A stretch of DNA of 64,000 nucleotides from positions 3,844,001-3,908,000 of the forward strand of contig NZ_LR130759.1 of assembly GCF_900292015.1 (NCBI RefSeq). Reading direction: 5' to 3'. Position numbers and translations under genes: made by a program. Positions 31,394 to 45,414 of this stretch are shown piece by piece (the first letter of the stretch is position 1; each line of letters opens with the position of its first letter). Source of the DNA: Mycobacterium basiliense. GTDB lineage: Bacteria; Actinomycetota; Actinomycetes; Mycobacteriales; Mycobacteriaceae. The notes beneath the pieces were generated by a model. That model ran no database searches and was not told where the DNA came from. It saw only the letters and a list, made by a program, of their open reading frames with translations.

Positions 31394-31882
31394 TCAGGCC
31401 ACCGCGCCGGGCACGGGCGGCGCTTCATGGGTCCGTTCGTACTCGTTCAGAATGTCGATGCGGCGTTGATGGCGTTCGGCTTTCGACCAGGGTGTGGACA
31501 CAAAGGCGTCGACAATAGCCAGCGCCTCGGCAACGGTGTGCATGCGACCTCCGATCCCGATCAGCTGAGCGTTGTTGTGTTCTCGGGCCAGCTTCGCCGT
31601 TTCGACACTCCACGCCAGCGCGCAGCGCGCCCCGATGACCTTGTTGGCGGCGATCTGTTCACCGTTGCCCGATCCACCCAACACGATGCCCAAACTGCCC
31701 GGGTCGGCCACCGTGCGGGTGGCTGCGGCAATGCAAAACGCCGGATAGTCGTCGTCGGCGTCGTAGCTGTACGCGCCGCAATCGATCGGTTCGTGCCCCA
31801 AGTTCTTCAGGTGGTCGATGATCTGTTGCTTGAGGTCGTAGCCGGCGTGGTCGGAACCCAAGTAGACGCGCATGCCCGACAT
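31394..31882 (-). CDS. rpiB: Ribose-5-phosphate isomerase B
   Basis: Interconverts ribose-5-phosphate and ribulose-5-phosphate in the pentose-phosphate pathway. 162 residues from MSGMRVYLGSDHAGYDLK. It has SDHAGY near the N-terminus (Asp-His pair), GIVLGGSGNGEQIAANK (~68-84; the Ser/Gly phosphate loop with Glu base) and CALAWS (~89). As in M. tuberculosis RpiB, Ser stands where E. coli RpiB has its active-site Cys. The upstream in-frame 9 residues lack family support. Confidence 0.95.
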   Translation of the reverse strand: MSGMRVYLGSDHAGYDLKQQIIDHLKNLGHEPIDCGAYSYDADDDYPAFCIAAATRTVADPGSLGIVLGGSGNGEQIAANKVIGARCALAWSVETAKLAREHNNAQLIGIGGRMHTVAEALAIVDAFVSTPWSKAERHQRRIDILNEYERTHEAPPVPGAVA

Positions 31883-31948
31883 TGTGCCCGACGCCAACCG
31901 GTGCACCATTGGCGGCTGGTGATGGCGCCCGCCAATCGATTCCGGCGC

Positions 31949-32572
31949 TCAGTCGAATTCGGGTGGCTCGGTGCGGGTCCGCTTGAGCTCGAAAAAGTGA
32001 GGATAGCCCGCGAAAGTCACCGAGGCATCCCACAGCTTGCCGGCCTCCTCGCCGCGCGGAATCTTGGAGAGCACCGGCCCGAAGAACGCCACACCGTTAA
32101 CGTGGATGGTCGGGGTGCCGACGTCATCGCCGACCGCATCCATCCCGGCATGGTGGCTCGCGCGCAGGGCGTCATCGTAGGCGTCGCTGGTGGCGGCCTC
32201 AGCCAACTCGGCGGGCAGACCCGCCTCGGCCAGAGACAACTTGATGACCTCCTCAAGATTCTTGTTGCCTTCATTGTGAATTCGGGTGCCCATGGCGGTG
32301 TACAGCGGATCCAACACCTTGGCACCGTGGGCCTGCTCGGCGGCGATCGCCACCCGCACCGGCCCCCAAGCCTTCGCCATGAGTTCCCGGTATTGCTCCG
32401 GCAGGCCTTCACGGTTCTCGTTGAGGATCGCCAAGCTCATCACGCGGAAGTGCACGTCGATATCGCGAACCTTCTCCACTTCGAGAATCCACCGCGAGGT
32501 AATCCAGCACCACGGACACAAAGGATCGAACCAAAGGTCGGCCTGAGATTTCACTGGGGTCTGGTCGGGCAT
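31949..32572 (-). CDS. DsbA-fold mycothiol-dependent oxidoreductase (Rv2466c type, mycoredoxin-2-like)
   Basis: 207 residues, thioredoxin fold with helical insertion; redox motif Cys19-Pro-Trp-Cys22 in [15 protein letters not shown]. The M. tuberculosis orthologue reduces disulphides with mycothiol and activates thienopyrimidine prodrugs (family knowledge). Cis-Pro region reads [19 protein letters not shown]. Cytoplasmic; no signal peptide. It is followed by rpiB 66 bp downstream and preceded by an inserted PE_PGRS gene. Confidence 0.9.
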   Translation of the reverse strand: MPDQTPVKSQADLWFDPLCPWCWITSRWILEVEKVRDIDVHFRVMSLAILNENREGLPEQYRELMAKAWGPVRVAIAAEQAHGAKVLDPLYTAMGTRIHNEGNKNLEEVIKLSLAEAGLPAELAEAATSDAYDDALRASHHAGMDAVGDDVGTPTIHVNGVAFFGPVLSKIPRGEEAGKLWDASVTFAGYPHFFELKRTRTEPPEFD

Positions 32573-32671
32573 AGTGCGGTCCTCTCATCGACGGTCAAAA
32601 CAGCGCAACCGTTCGCGCTCCGGGATTGTTCCCGGAGTGCGGTGTCCCGCGAGGACGTTTGTTGGTCTCGG

Positions 32672-34396
32672 TCAGCCCGGCTGGCCGGAGTCGCCCGAGT
32701 CGCCGGTTGCACCGGCCGCGCCGCTAGCGCCGGCCGCTGCGCCGCCGCCGTCGCCGAACCCACCGGCGCCACCCAGGCCCCCGGCGCCGCCGCTCCCCCC
32801 GCTGCCCGCAGCCCCGCCGAGCCCGGAAGCGCCCGAGTGGCCAATCAGCCCGCCCGCGCCGCCCGCCCCGCCATTGCCGCCGTTGCCGCCATCACCGCCG
32901 GCACCGCCGTCGCCGCCATCACCACCAACGCCGCCTTGACCCATCTGGAACTTGCCGCCGCCGAACGCGCCGTCGCCGGCGACGCCACCGGTTCCACCCG
33001 CACCGGCGAGGGAGCCGCTGCCGCCGATACCCCCGGCACCACCAGCCCCACCGACCCCGCCGTTTCCGAACAGCAGACCGCCCCGGCCGCCGACCCCACC
33101 ATGGCCGCCGTCGCCGCCAAGGCCGCCAGCAACACCGTCACCGCCGCGTCCGCCGGCGCCACCGTTGCCGCCCGTAGCGGACTGTCCGGGGAAGGCGTCG
33201 GCGTTCACATCGGCGCTACCCCCGGCGCCACCCGTGCCGCCCGTGGCGCCGGTGCCGCCTGGACCGCCGGCGCCGCCGTTCCCACCGTGAGCACTACCGC
33301 CTTGGGCGGAGGTAGTGGTGGTGGCGGCACCGCCCGCTCCACCGGTCCCGCCGATGGCGCCGGCACCGCCAGCACCGCCGATGCCGCCATCGCCGCCCGT
33401 CGCATTCGGTCCGACCGTGCCGATGGCGGTGCCGCCGGCACCACCGGCACCGCCCATGGCGCCGGGGCCGCCGTCGCCGCCGTTGCCACCGGCACCACCG
33501 GTGACGTTGCCCTGCCCCGGTATCGGTTCGGTCCACGCGGCGCCGCCGCGGCCTCCGGCGCCGCCGATCTCCCCGGTCGCGGCGCCGTTGCTACCGTCGC
33601 TGCCGCCGGTGCCGGTGCCATTGATGACGTCATGGCCCTGCGAGCCGTTTTCGGCATAGCTGAAGGGCGCCTCCGCCGGGGAGGGATTGGCGCCGTTAGC
33701 CCCGGCGCCACCCGCCCCACCAACGCCGCCGTTACCACCTTGCCCCCACAGCCCGGCGCTGCCGCCGGCACCGCCGTTGCCGCCCAGCGCGCCGGTTGCG
33801 CCGATCCCACCGGCACCACCATTGCCGCCATTGCCCAAGAGCATGCCGCCGGCCCCGCCATTGCCCCCCGACGCACCGAGTCCACCCGCGCCACCGGCCC
33901 CACCGGAGCCGAATAGCCCTGCATTCCCGCCATTGCCGCCGGCCTGGCCGACTCCGGCGCCGGCCGCACCGTTACCGCCGTTGCCCAACAGCCATCCACC
34001 GTCGCCGCCGCTGCCGCCCGGCGTCGTGGCGTTGGCTCCATTGCCGATCAACCCTCGCCCCGTCAGCGCCTGCACGGGCGCATTCACCAGATTGACCGCC
34101 TGCTGGATCGACGCATTGGCCGCCTCCGCCGCCGAATAGCCGCGGGCCCCCGCGGTCAACATCCGCACCATCTGGTCGTGGAACGCGGCAGTATTAGTGC
34201 TAAACGCCTGATACGCCTCGGCGTGTGCGCCGAACACCGCCGCTATCGCCGTCGAAATCTCATCGGCCCCCGCGGCCAGCATCGACGTGGTCCGGCCCGC
34301 CACCGCGACGTTGGCCGCACTGATCGTCGAACCAATGCCCGCCAATTCCGTTGCCGTCGCCGCCACGAGCTCCGGCGTCACAACCACAAAAGACAT
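32672..34396 (-). CDS. PE_PGRS family protein (inserted between the Rv2466c homologue and pepN)
   Basis: 574 residues: PE domain 1-95 ([20 protein letters not shown], with YSAAEAAN near 91), a linker with [15 protein letters not shown], then ~440 residues of GGxGGx PGRS repeats. A short non-repeat island ([21 protein letters not shown]) interrupts the repeats. PE_PGRS proteins are usually exported by ESX-5 and surface exposed; no PPE partner is adjacent. AGGAGGG before the ATG at 34396. I recall no PE_PGRS at this place in M. tuberculosis, so this is a lineage-specific insertion. Confidence 0.9.
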   Translation of the reverse strand: MSFVVVTPELVAATATELAGIGSTISAANVAVAGRTTSMLAAGADEISTAIAAVFGAHAEAYQAFSTNTAAFHDQMVRMLTAGARGYSAAEAANASIQQAVNLVNAPVQALTGRGLIGNGANATTPGGSGGDGGWLLGNGGNGAAGAGVGQAGGNGGNAGLFGSGGAGGAGGLGASGGNGGAGGMLLGNGGNGGAGGIGATGALGGNGGAGGSAGLWGQGGNGGVGGAGGAGANGANPSPAEAPFSYAENGSQGHDVINGTGTGGSDGSNGAATGEIGGAGGRGGAAWTEPIPGQGNVTGGAGGNGGDGGPGAMGGAGGAGGTAIGTVGPNATGGDGGIGGAGGAGAIGGTGGAGGAATTTTSAQGGSAHGGNGGAGGPGGTGATGGTGGAGGSADVNADAFPGQSATGGNGGAGGRGGDGVAGGLGGDGGHGGVGGRGGLLFGNGGVGGAGGAGGIGGSGSLAGAGGTGGVAGDGAFGGGKFQMGQGGVGGDGGDGGAGGDGGNGGNGGAGGAGGLIGHSGASGLGGAAGSGGSGGAGGLGGAGGFGDGGGAAAGASGAAGATGDSGDSGQPG

Positions 34397-34661
34397 CGCC
34401 CTACCCTCCTGCCACCACAGCGCCGTTAGCGCCTACCGAGCGTGCACATCAGATCGCAGGGCTCACACCCTACCCAACCAACGACTAACCAGGAGTGCAA
34501 TTGATCACAACCACACCTACCCTTAATTCACCTGCGCCTCAACTTAATTCACCGAATGATCAACTCCGCGTCCCGCGGCAGACCCCGAACTCCGTTGGCC
34601 GACCGCGCTTTACCAACGGGCTCTCGCTCGCCCGTGCGCGGCTGCAGATATGTTGGACGCC

Positions 34662-37283
<2,622 letters not shown>

Positions 37284-37297
37284 CCAGGGGCTAGCTA

Positions 37298-37765
37298 CTA
37301 AGCTGGCGCGATCCCGGCGCTGAGCACGCGGATGGCGCTGATCAGGCCGTCAATCAGGTTGCCCTGCTCGAACGCCGAGGTAGCGGCGGCCACCCCGAGC
37401 GGGGCCGCCGACTCGGCTCCACGACCTCGCAACTGTGAACCGTAAGCAACCTCGATGGCGCACTGATTCGGCGAGACGGCGATTAACACCGCGTCGTCGG
37501 GTGTGGGCACCTTGGCCAGGATTTCACGGGCCCGTGCGGCGGTATCGCTGCCGAGGTCGCCCAGGTACACGGCAAAGCGCGCGTTGGAGGCGCGGGAGCT
37601 GTATTTCAGGGCGTCGTCGACGGCCACCAGGTCTTTGATCGGGAACGGGAAGTGCACCGATGCCTCGGCGGGTTCGGTGACCCCGGAAAGTCGTCCGCTG
37701 GTGGTGAGCGCCCAACCCCTCGGCAGCTCGGTGAGCTCTTTCGTCGCTACTTCACCATGTGCCAC
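37298..37765 (-). CDS. Conserved DUF5130/TPM-like protein (Rv2468c type)
   Basis: 155 residues from a GTG at 37765 backed by GGAGG 8 nt upstream. Contains a TPM/YgcG-like fold ([21 protein letters not shown], then [20 protein letters not shown]) and a C-terminal helical [16 protein letters not shown] segment. No signal peptide is seen. The open frame extends 129 bp further upstream but there overlaps the small membrane gene and loses similarity. Start overlaps that gene's stop by 14 bp. Function unknown. Confidence 0.82.
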   Translation of the reverse strand: MAHGEVATKELTELPRGWALTTSGRLSGVTEPAEASVHFPFPIKDLVAVDDALKYSSRASNARFAVYLGDLGSDTAARAREILAKVPTPDDAVLIAVSPNQCAIEVAYGSQLRGRGAESAAPLGVAAATSAFEQGNLIDGLISAIRVLSAGIAPA

Positions 37766-37979
37766 TGGCGCCACCTCCAACTGTGAACCCGGATGCGTCG
37801 TGCCCGCCGTGGCCACCTCCGACGGCCTCATCGGTGGCCGCCCACAGGATTGGCGGATGCGTCCATTTCTCCGACAGCTCATAGGTCGGCTCATGCGGTC
37901 CCTTGCGGGTCAAGAAAGTCAATCCCAGCAAGACCACCAACAGCAGCGGGATGCCGATGAAAAAGAGGTGAATCTCCAT
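37752..37979 (-). CDS. Small membrane-anchored protein (Rv2468A type)
   Basis: 75 residues: [20 protein letters not shown] is an N-terminal transmembrane segment, then a hydrophilic tail with [18 protein letters not shown] and His/Gly residues. Overlaps the following conserved gene by 14 bp. No ribosome-binding site is obvious at 37979; a longer in-frame start at 38027 adds 16 residues. Function unknown; the tail with GGGHGGH might bind metal, which is speculation. Confidence 0.65.
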   Translation of the reverse strand: MEIHLFFIGIPLLLVVLLGLTFLTRKGPHEPTYELSEKWTHPPILWAATDEAVGGGHGGHDASGFTVGGGASGTW

Positions 37980-38091
37980 AGCGCTCACGACGCAAACCGT
38001 ATCCCACGCCGGAATCAGTCGGAGCACTTAGTACGCCAACCGTGTCGCCAACACCGACGTGAGCCGCGCCGATGCCACCCCGGACGGCGCC

Positions 38092-38733
38092 CTACGCGGC
38101 GCCTTCGCCGAGATATCGCGCCCAGGACGGGTCGAGTTCCTTGATCGTCGACAGCAGCCGCCAGTGCTGACCGGTCGGCGGCAGCGGAGTTCGGCGCAGG
38201 GACCAGCCAAGTTCGGCGAGCGACTTGTCGCCCTTGCGGTGGTTGCACCTCGAGCAGCACGCGACGCAGTTCTCCCACGAGTGCTCGCCGCCGCGGCTGC
38301 GGGGCACCACATGGTCGACGGTGTCGGCCTTCGCCCCGCAATATGCGCAGCAGAAATGGTCGCGGTGCATGAGCGCGGCCCGGGTCATCGGCACCCGCGC
38401 CCGGTACGGGACTCGCACAAAGGTGCGCAGCTGGATCACCGATGGCAACACGATCGAGCTGGTCGCCGAATGGATAACCGGCCCGGTGGGATCATCGTGC
38501 ACCACGTCGGCCTTACCGCAGATCACCATCACGACCGCCCGTCGCACCGGCAACGCGGTGAGTGGCTCGTAGGTGGAGTTGAGCAACAACACCCGGCGGC
38601 GGCTCCATAACGACGAACTCTCCGACCGCGCGGGCGGATGGGTATCGACGCTGTGCAGGCATGACGCGGACCCCGATATACCGGCCGCGGCTCCGGCACT
38701 GCGGTGGCCGCGGCGCTTTTTGCCGTGCGCCAT
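38092..38733 (-). CDS. HNH endonuclease-domain protein (Rv2469c type)
   Basis: 213 residues; the N-terminus is basic (MAHGKKRRGHR), the middle RRVLLLNSTYEPLTALPVRRA is typical of actinobacterial HNH proteins, and the HNH core has Cys129-x2-Cys132, Asp140-His141, Asn155, Cys160-x2-Cys163 and His165. It likely cuts DNA; the biological target is unknown. GGAGG 5 nt before the ATG at 38733 sets the start; 44 extra in-frame codons upstream have no support. Divergent from glbO. Confidence 0.88.
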   Translation of the reverse strand: MAHGKKRRGHRSAGAAAGISGSASCLHSVDTHPPARSESSSLWSRRRVLLLNSTYEPLTALPVRRAVVMVICGKADVVHDDPTGPVIHSATSSIVLPSVIQLRTFVRVPYRARVPMTRAALMHRDHFCCAYCGAKADTVDHVVPRSRGGEHSWENCVACCSRCNHRKGDKSLAELGWSLRRTPLPPTGQHWRLLSTIKELDPSWARYLGEGAA

Positions 38734-38884
38734 AGATCCTCCGCGACACAGTCCACCATGATTTGTTGTCGATCGCACGCTTATTGCCGCGGCCACCCCA
38801 TGTCGAGGCGGTGAACACCAGGGGCTGAACCGGCGGCCGCGATGCCTCAAAGGCGAATGCCCCACAATGGAAGAGATGGATCAG

Positions 38885-39271
38885 ATGCCCAAGTCTTTCT
38901 ATGACGCGGTCGGCGGCGCCAAGACCTTCGATGCAATCGTGTCGCGCTTCTATGCGCAGGTCGCCGAGGACGAGATACTGCGTCAGCTGTATCCCGAAGA
39001 GGATCTGGCCGCCGCCGAGGAACGGTTGCGGATGTTCCTCGAGCAGTATTGGGGTGGCCCGCGAACGTACTCGGACCGGCGTGGCCATCCCCGTTTGCGC
39101 ATGCGACACGCCCCCTTCCGAATCACCCCCATCGAACGCGATGCCTGGCTGCGCTGTATGCACACCGCCGTGGCGTCCATCGACTCGCAAACGCTCGACG
39201 ACCAGCACCGTCGAGAGTTGCTCGATTATCTGGAGATGGCCGCCCACTCCTTGGTCAACTCCGGGTTTTGA
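38885..39271 (+). CDS. glbO: Truncated haemoglobin, group II
   Basis: Small haem protein binding oxygen and possibly protecting from NO or supporting respiration. 128 residues: [23 protein letters not shown], distal-pocket Tyr36 (CD1), Gly-rich [13 protein letters not shown], proximal His75 (MRHAPF) and Trp88 (G8), the group-II signature. ATG at 38885 aligns with M. tuberculosis GlbO; an in-frame ATG six codons upstream (38867) cannot be fully excluded. The stop overlaps the aglA ATG by 1 bp (TGATG). Confidence 0.94.
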   Translation: MPKSFYDAVGGAKTFDAIVSRFYAQVAEDEILRQLYPEEDLAAAEERLRMFLEQYWGGPRTYSDRRGHPRLRMRHAPFRITPIERDAWLRCMHTAVASIDSQTLDDQHRRELLDYLEMAAHSLVNSGF

Positions 39272-40842
39272 TGTCCACCCCTAGCAGCGCGCAGTGGTGG
39301 TCGTCTGCGGTGTTCTACCAGGTCTATCCCCGATCGTTCGCGGACAGCAACGGCGACGGGGTCGGCGACTTGGACGGGCTGGTGGCCGGGCTTGATTACC
39401 TGCAACTACTCGGCATCGATGCGATCTGGATCAATCCGGTCACCGTCTCCCCGATGGCCGACCATGGCTACGACGTCTCCGATCCACGCGATATCGATCC
39501 GCTGTTCGGCGGGATGGCCGCCCTCGAACGGCTGATCGCCGCGGCACACCGTCGAGGCATCAAGATCACCATGGACGTGGTGCCCAACCACACCAGTTCC
39601 GCGCACCCGTGGTTTCAGGCGGCGTTGACCGCCGGCACCGGCAGTGCCGCTCGGGATCGCTATTTCTTCCGCGACGGGCGAGGACCGAACGGTTCGCTGC
39701 CGCCGAACAACTGGGAGTCGGTGTTCGGCGGACCGGCCTGGACCCGGGTGACCGAACCCGACGGCAGCCCCGGCCAATGGTATTTGCATCTGTTCGACGC
39801 CGAACAGCCCGATCTGAATTGGGAAAACCCGGATATCTTTGACGACTTCGAGAAGACGCTGCGCTTCTGGCTGGAACGCGGCGTAGACGGGTTCCGCATC
39901 GACGTCGCGCACGGCATGGCGAAGCCGCCCGGCCTGCCGGACACGCTGGACCATGCCCAGGTGCTGCGCCACACTGACGACGACCCTCGGTTCAACCACC
40001 CGAATGTGCACGCGATTCACCGCGACATCCGCACCGTGATCAACGACTACCCCGGAGCGGTGACCATCGGCGAGGTGTGGGTGCACGACAACGCTCGCTG
40101 GGCGCAGTATCTGCGGGCCGACGAACTACATCTCGGCTTCAATTTCCGACTCACCCGAACCGATTTCGACGCCACAGAGATCCACGACGCGATTCAGAAC
40201 TCGCTGGCCGCCGCCGCCATCGAAAGCGCCGTCCCGACCTGGACACTGGCCAATCACGACGTGGGCCGGGAAGTGACCCGCTACGGCGGCGGCCAGATCG
40301 GGCTGCGCCGGGCGCGGGCCATGGCGATGGTCATGCTCGCCCTGCCCGGCGCGGTATTCCTCTACAACGGCCAAGAACTCGGGCTGCCCGACGTGGAGCT
40401 GCCGGACGAAGTGCTACAAGACCCGACCTGGGAGCGCTCCGGACACACCGAACGTGGCCGGGACGGCTGCCGGGTACCGATCCCGTGGTCGGGCAACGCT
40501 CCCCCGTTCGGGTTTTCCACACGCCCCGACACCTGGTTGCCGATGCCGGACCAGTGGGCGGCGGTGACCGTCGAGAAACAGCTCGACGACCCCGCTTCGA
40601 CGTTGTCGTTTTTCCGGCACGCGCTCCAATTACGCAGGGAACGCGCTGAATTCGATGGCGGCGACTTCGAGTGGCTGACCGCTCCCCGCGATGTGTTGAT
40701 GTTCCGGCGCAGCGACGGGCTGGTGTGTGTCCTTAACGCCGGCGACCGTGGGTTGACGCTGCCGGCGGGCGAGCCGCTGCTGGCCAGCTCGCCGCTGCTG
40801 GACGGCGTGTTGCCGCCCGACGCGGCGGCCTGGCTGGTGTAG
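39271..40842 (+). CDS. aglA: GH13 alpha-glucosidase
   Basis: Hydrolyses terminal alpha-glucosidic bonds (oligo-1,6-glucosidase/alpha-glucosidase clan). 523 residues: (beta/alpha)8 barrel with DVVPNHTS region I, nucleophile Asp211 (GFRIDVAHG), acid/base Glu268 (TIGEVW) and Asp330 (ANHDVGR), followed by a C-terminal beta domain. No signal peptide, so cytoplasmic. ATG is coupled to the glbO stop. A decayed, internally deleted copy of the gene lies 4 kb downstream at 44989. Confidence 0.93.
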   Translation: MSTPSSAQWWSSAVFYQVYPRSFADSNGDGVGDLDGLVAGLDYLQLLGIDAIWINPVTVSPMADHGYDVSDPRDIDPLFGGMAALERLIAAAHRRGIKITMDVVPNHTSSAHPWFQAALTAGTGSAARDRYFFRDGRGPNGSLPPNNWESVFGGPAWTRVTEPDGSPGQWYLHLFDAEQPDLNWENPDIFDDFEKTLRFWLERGVDGFRIDVAHGMAKPPGLPDTLDHAQVLRHTDDDPRFNHPNVHAIHRDIRTVINDYPGAVTIGEVWVHDNARWAQYLRADELHLGFNFRLTRTDFDATEIHDAIQNSLAAAAIESAVPTWTLANHDVGREVTRYGGGQIGLRRARAMAMVMLALPGAVFLYNGQELGLPDVELPDEVLQDPTWERSGHTERGRDGCRVPIPWSGNAPPFGFSTRPDTWLPMPDQWAAVTVEKQLDDPASTLSFFRHALQLRRERAEFDGGDFEWLTAPRDVLMFRRSDGLVCVLNAGDRGLTLPAGEPLLASSPLLDGVLPPDAAAWLV

Positions 40843-40958
40843 GCCGTCCCGCCCCGTCCCGACATGGATTTGCCGTATGACCGCGTAGCGACGGCGTCGC
40901 GGGCGCAGCAGGTGTCCCAGGGGTAACAGATTTGATCGAAAGTCTGACCTACCGAATC

Positions 40959-40974
40959 ACTGTATGCATACAGT
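40959..40974. promoter_or_regulatory. 16-bp perfect palindrome upstream of PE_PGRS gene B
   Basis: ACTGTATGCATACAGT is fully self-complementary and AT-rich against its surroundings, 62 bp before the PE_PGRS start at 41037. This is the form and place of an operator for a dimeric repressor (GntR-like sites often read TGTATnnATACA). The regulator is not identified. Confidence 0.5.
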
Positions 40975-41036
40975 ATTACCAACTGCGACTATTGACTTGC
41001 GACAAGACGCGCAAACGGTGCTACCGAAGGAAAGCA

Positions 41037-42911
41037 ATGTCGTACGTGTTGTTGGCGCCGGAAACGCTGGCCGCCGCGGCAACCGATCTGGCGGGGATCG
41101 GCTCAGCGCTACAGGCGGCCAACGGGGCCGCAGCTGCCCAGACGGCCGAAGTGCTGGCCGCCGGCTCCGATGAAATCTCGGCGGCCGTCGCCGCACTGTT
41201 TTCCGGGCATGCAATGGACTATCAGGCGCTTAGCGCCCGGATGGCCGGGTTTCACCAGCAGTTCGTGCAGGCATTAACCACCAGCGGGAGCGCATATGCC
41301 GCCGCCGAAGCGGCCAACGCCACCCCGCTGCAAGCCCTCGAACAGCAGGTCCTCGGAGCGCTCAACACCCCCACCCAAGCCCTGTTCGGGCGCCCGCTCA
41401 TCGGCGACGGCGCCCACGGCGCACCCGGCCAAAACGGCGGCGCCGGCGGGCTGTTGTGGGGCAACGGCGGCAACGGCGGCGCCGGCACCGCCGCCCACCC
41501 CACCGGAGGCAACGGCGGCGACGCCGGGCTGATCGGCCATGGAGGCGCCGGCGGGGCCGGCTACAACCCGGCCGCCGCAACCGGTGCCGCCGGCGGCAAC
41601 GGAGGTGTTGGCGGCCACGGCGGCTGGCTGCTGGGCAACGGCGGAGCCGGCGGCATCGGCGGTACGGGCGCCAGCGGCGCCGACGGAACCGGAGGCGCCG
41701 GAGGTGCCGGTGGAAGCGGCGGTCTCGGCGGTGCCACCGGGCTGTTCGGCAACGGCGGGGCCGGCGGCACCGGCGGACAAGGCGGCGACGGCGGCGATCA
41801 CTTCAGCAGCATCGGCGGAGCCGGCGGTGCAGCCGGCGCCGGCGGCGGCGGCGGTGCCGGCGGGTGGCTGTACGGCAACGGCGGCGCCGGAGCTGCCGGC
41901 GGACAAGGCGGCGACGGCGGCAGCGGCTTCGATCCCGACACTGGCGCCGTCGGTGGTAACGGCGGTGCCGGTGCCGCCGGCGGCGCCGGCGGCTGGCTGT
42001 ACGGCCACGGTGGGGTCGGTGGTGCCGGCGGGCAGGGCGGCGACGGCGGCGACGGAACGTTCGGCGGTATCGGCGGTGATGGCGGTGCCGGTGCTGCCGG
42101 CGGCGCCGGCGGCTGGCTATGCGGCAATGGTGGGGCCGGAGGTGTCGGCGGGCAGGGCGGCGGCGGCGGAGATCGCAGCGACTTCGGCGGCATCGGTGGT
42201 GCCGGTGGTGCCGGTGGTGCCGGTGCCATCGGCGGGACTAGTGGGTTGCTGTTCGGCAATGGTGGTGCCGGAGGTGCCGGCGGGCTGGGCGGCGATGGCG
42301 GTAGCGGCGGCGGCTTCGGCGGCGCCGACGGTGGTAACGGCGGTAGCGGTGGCGCAGGCGCGGCCGGCGGGACCGGCGGTTGGGTACACGGCAGCGGTGG
42401 GGCCGGCGGTGCCGGCGGGCACGGTGGAACCGGTGGCGACAGCGTGGCCATTGGCGGAATCGACGGCTCCGATGGCGGCCACGGTGGTGTCGGAGGTCAT
42501 GGCGCTGTCGGTGGAGCCGGTGGGTGGCTATCGGGCAATGGTGGGGCCGGAGGTGCTGGTGGGAGCGGTGGTGACGGCGGGAATGGCGGCAACGGCGGCT
42601 TCGACACCGGAGGCGACGGCGGGACCGGCGGCAGCGGTGCCGCCGGCGGGGGTGGCGGCTGGTTGTACGGCAGCGGCGGCAACGGTGGCAACGGCGGGCA
42701 GGGCGGCGCCAGCGGTACCGCGGGCGTCAACGGCGCCGGCGGCGATGGCGGCGATGGCGGCGATGGCGGCAACGCCCAGCTAATCGGCAACGGTGGAACC
42801 GGTGGCGCCGACGGGACCGGCGGCATCGGCACGCCCGACGGATCCGACGGGACCGGCGGTGTCAACGGGACCGGCGGTCTCCTGTTCGGCACGCCCGGAA
42901 CATCCGGCTAG
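41037..42911 (+). CDS. PE_PGRS family protein, tandem copy 1
   Basis: 624 residues: PE domain ([20 protein letters not shown] to ~95, YAAAEAAN), linker [17 protein letters not shown], then ~480 residues of GGxGGx repeats and a terminal [20 protein letters not shown] precedes the ATG at 41037; the frame upstream is not PE-like. Bases 41058-41682 are repeated in the next gene with a single mismatch, making residues 8-215 of the two proteins nearly identical. No PPE partner is adjacent; export by ESX-5 is inferred from the family. Confidence 0.9.
   Translation: MSYVLLAPETLAAAATDLAGIGSALQAANGAAAAQTAEVLAAGSDEISAAVAALFSGHAMDYQALSARMAGFHQQFVQALTTSGSAYAAAEAANATPLQALEQQVLGALNTPTQALFGRPLIGDGAHGAPGQNGGAGGLLWGNGGNGGAGTAAHPTGGNGGDAGLIGHGGAGGAGYNPAAATGAAGGNGGVGGHGGWLLGNGGAGGIGGTGASGADGTGGAGGAGGSGGLGGATGLFGNGGAGGTGGQGGDGGDHFSSIGGAGGAAGAGGGGGAGGWLYGNGGAGAAGGQGGDGGSGFDPDTGAVGGNGGAGAAGGAGGWLYGHGGVGGAGGQGGDGGDGTFGGIGGDGGAGAAGGAGGWLCGNGGAGGVGGQGGGGGDRSDFGGIGGAGGAGGAGAIGGTSGLLFGNGGAGGAGGLGGDGGSGGGFGGADGGNGGSGGAGAAGGTGGWVHGSGGAGGAGGHGGTGGDSVAIGGIDGSDGGHGGVGGHGAVGGAGGWLSGNGGAGGAGGSGGDGGNGGNGGFDTGGDGGTGGSGAAGGGGGWLYGSGGNGGNGGQGGASGTAGVNGAGGDGGDGGDGGNAQLIGNGGTGGADGTGGIGTPDGSDGTGGVNGTGGLLFGTPGTSG
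41058..41682 (+). repeat. 625-bp direct repeat, copy 1
   Basis: Identical to 43160-43784 (offset 2102 bp) except T41188 versus C43290, which changes Val to Ala. It covers most of the PE domain, the linker and the first PGRS blocks, and ends sharply at 41682. Confidence 0.95.
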
Positions 42912-43138
42912 CCCACCAAATCGCTGATCGTCGTGAGCCGACATCGGGAACTGCTCTCGGTCGCAGCGGCCTTGCGCGCAACTCTGAGCGATTGCCTGCG
43001 CGGCAGTTACCCGGGCGACCGAGTCTTTCATCAATCTTTCGGAATGCGAACCGCCGGGAGGACGGCCCGTACTATTTTTGATACCCACAACCATTTGACG
43101 AGCAAAGATGGTGTGGCTGCGGCTCTTGGAGGACAGAG

Positions 43139-44962
<1,824 letters not shown>

Positions 44963-45414
44963 CACCGGACTGATTGCCCGCGGCGGCGCGGCATCGATGC
45001 CATCTGGATCAACCCGGTCACCTTCTTTCCGATGGGCGACCACGGCTATCATCGCGATTCGACTGCGGTGACCTCGCGGCTGACCGCTACCTGCGATGTG
45101 GCGATCTGGCGATGTTCCGGCGCACCGGCGGGCCTGACGTATGTCCTCAGCGTCGGTGACCTCGGCTTGATACGCGGTATTCACCCCTGTAACTATGACC
45201 TTGCTCACAAGGTCGGCGCCCGCCCGGCACCGCCCGGGAATAGGTCAGGTCGGCCCCACGGATCGGTCATGTGATAGCCACATCCGCGGGCCAATACGGC
45301 CGAACTCGCGCGCATGGGCCTGGGCTCTGTCCACCCACGAAAAGATGTCCTGGCTGGTCTTAAGGGTTTCCGGAGTCGCGCGTCTCGCGTTAAGTCCAGC
45401 AATACCAACGGGAC
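44963..45414. other. Gap between PE_PGRS copy 2 and the GMC oxidoreductase
   Basis: Its first half is the aglA relic; 45172-45414 shows no gene, family motif or clear terminator. M. tuberculosis carries hypothetical genes Rv2472-Rv2473 in this interval; no trace is recognisable. Confidence 0.6.
44989..45171 (+). pseudogene. Decayed aglA fragment with internal deletion
   Basis: 44989-45048 aligns with aglA 39411-39470 at 53 of 60 bases (IDAIWINPV region). From about 45057, ATTCGACTGCGG ... GGCTGACCGCT ... GATGTTCCGGCGCA follows aglA from about 40650 to 40756. The intervening ~1.18 kb of aglA is missing, and several small indels break the frame. It is therefore a relic of a second alpha-glucosidase gene directly after the PE_PGRS pair, not an active gene. 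Confidence 0.85.

Noticed and set aside
31427..33916. 829-residue open frame on the plus strand across rpiB, the Rv2466c homologue and the PE_PGRS gene
   Set aside because: It is antisense to three well-supported genes; long stop-free antisense frames are expected in GC-rich PE_PGRS DNA.
41400..42700. Regular GGC/GCC repeats resembling a CRISPR or satellite array
   Set aside because: They are the glycine-rich PGRS coding repeats in one frame, without constant repeats or spacers.
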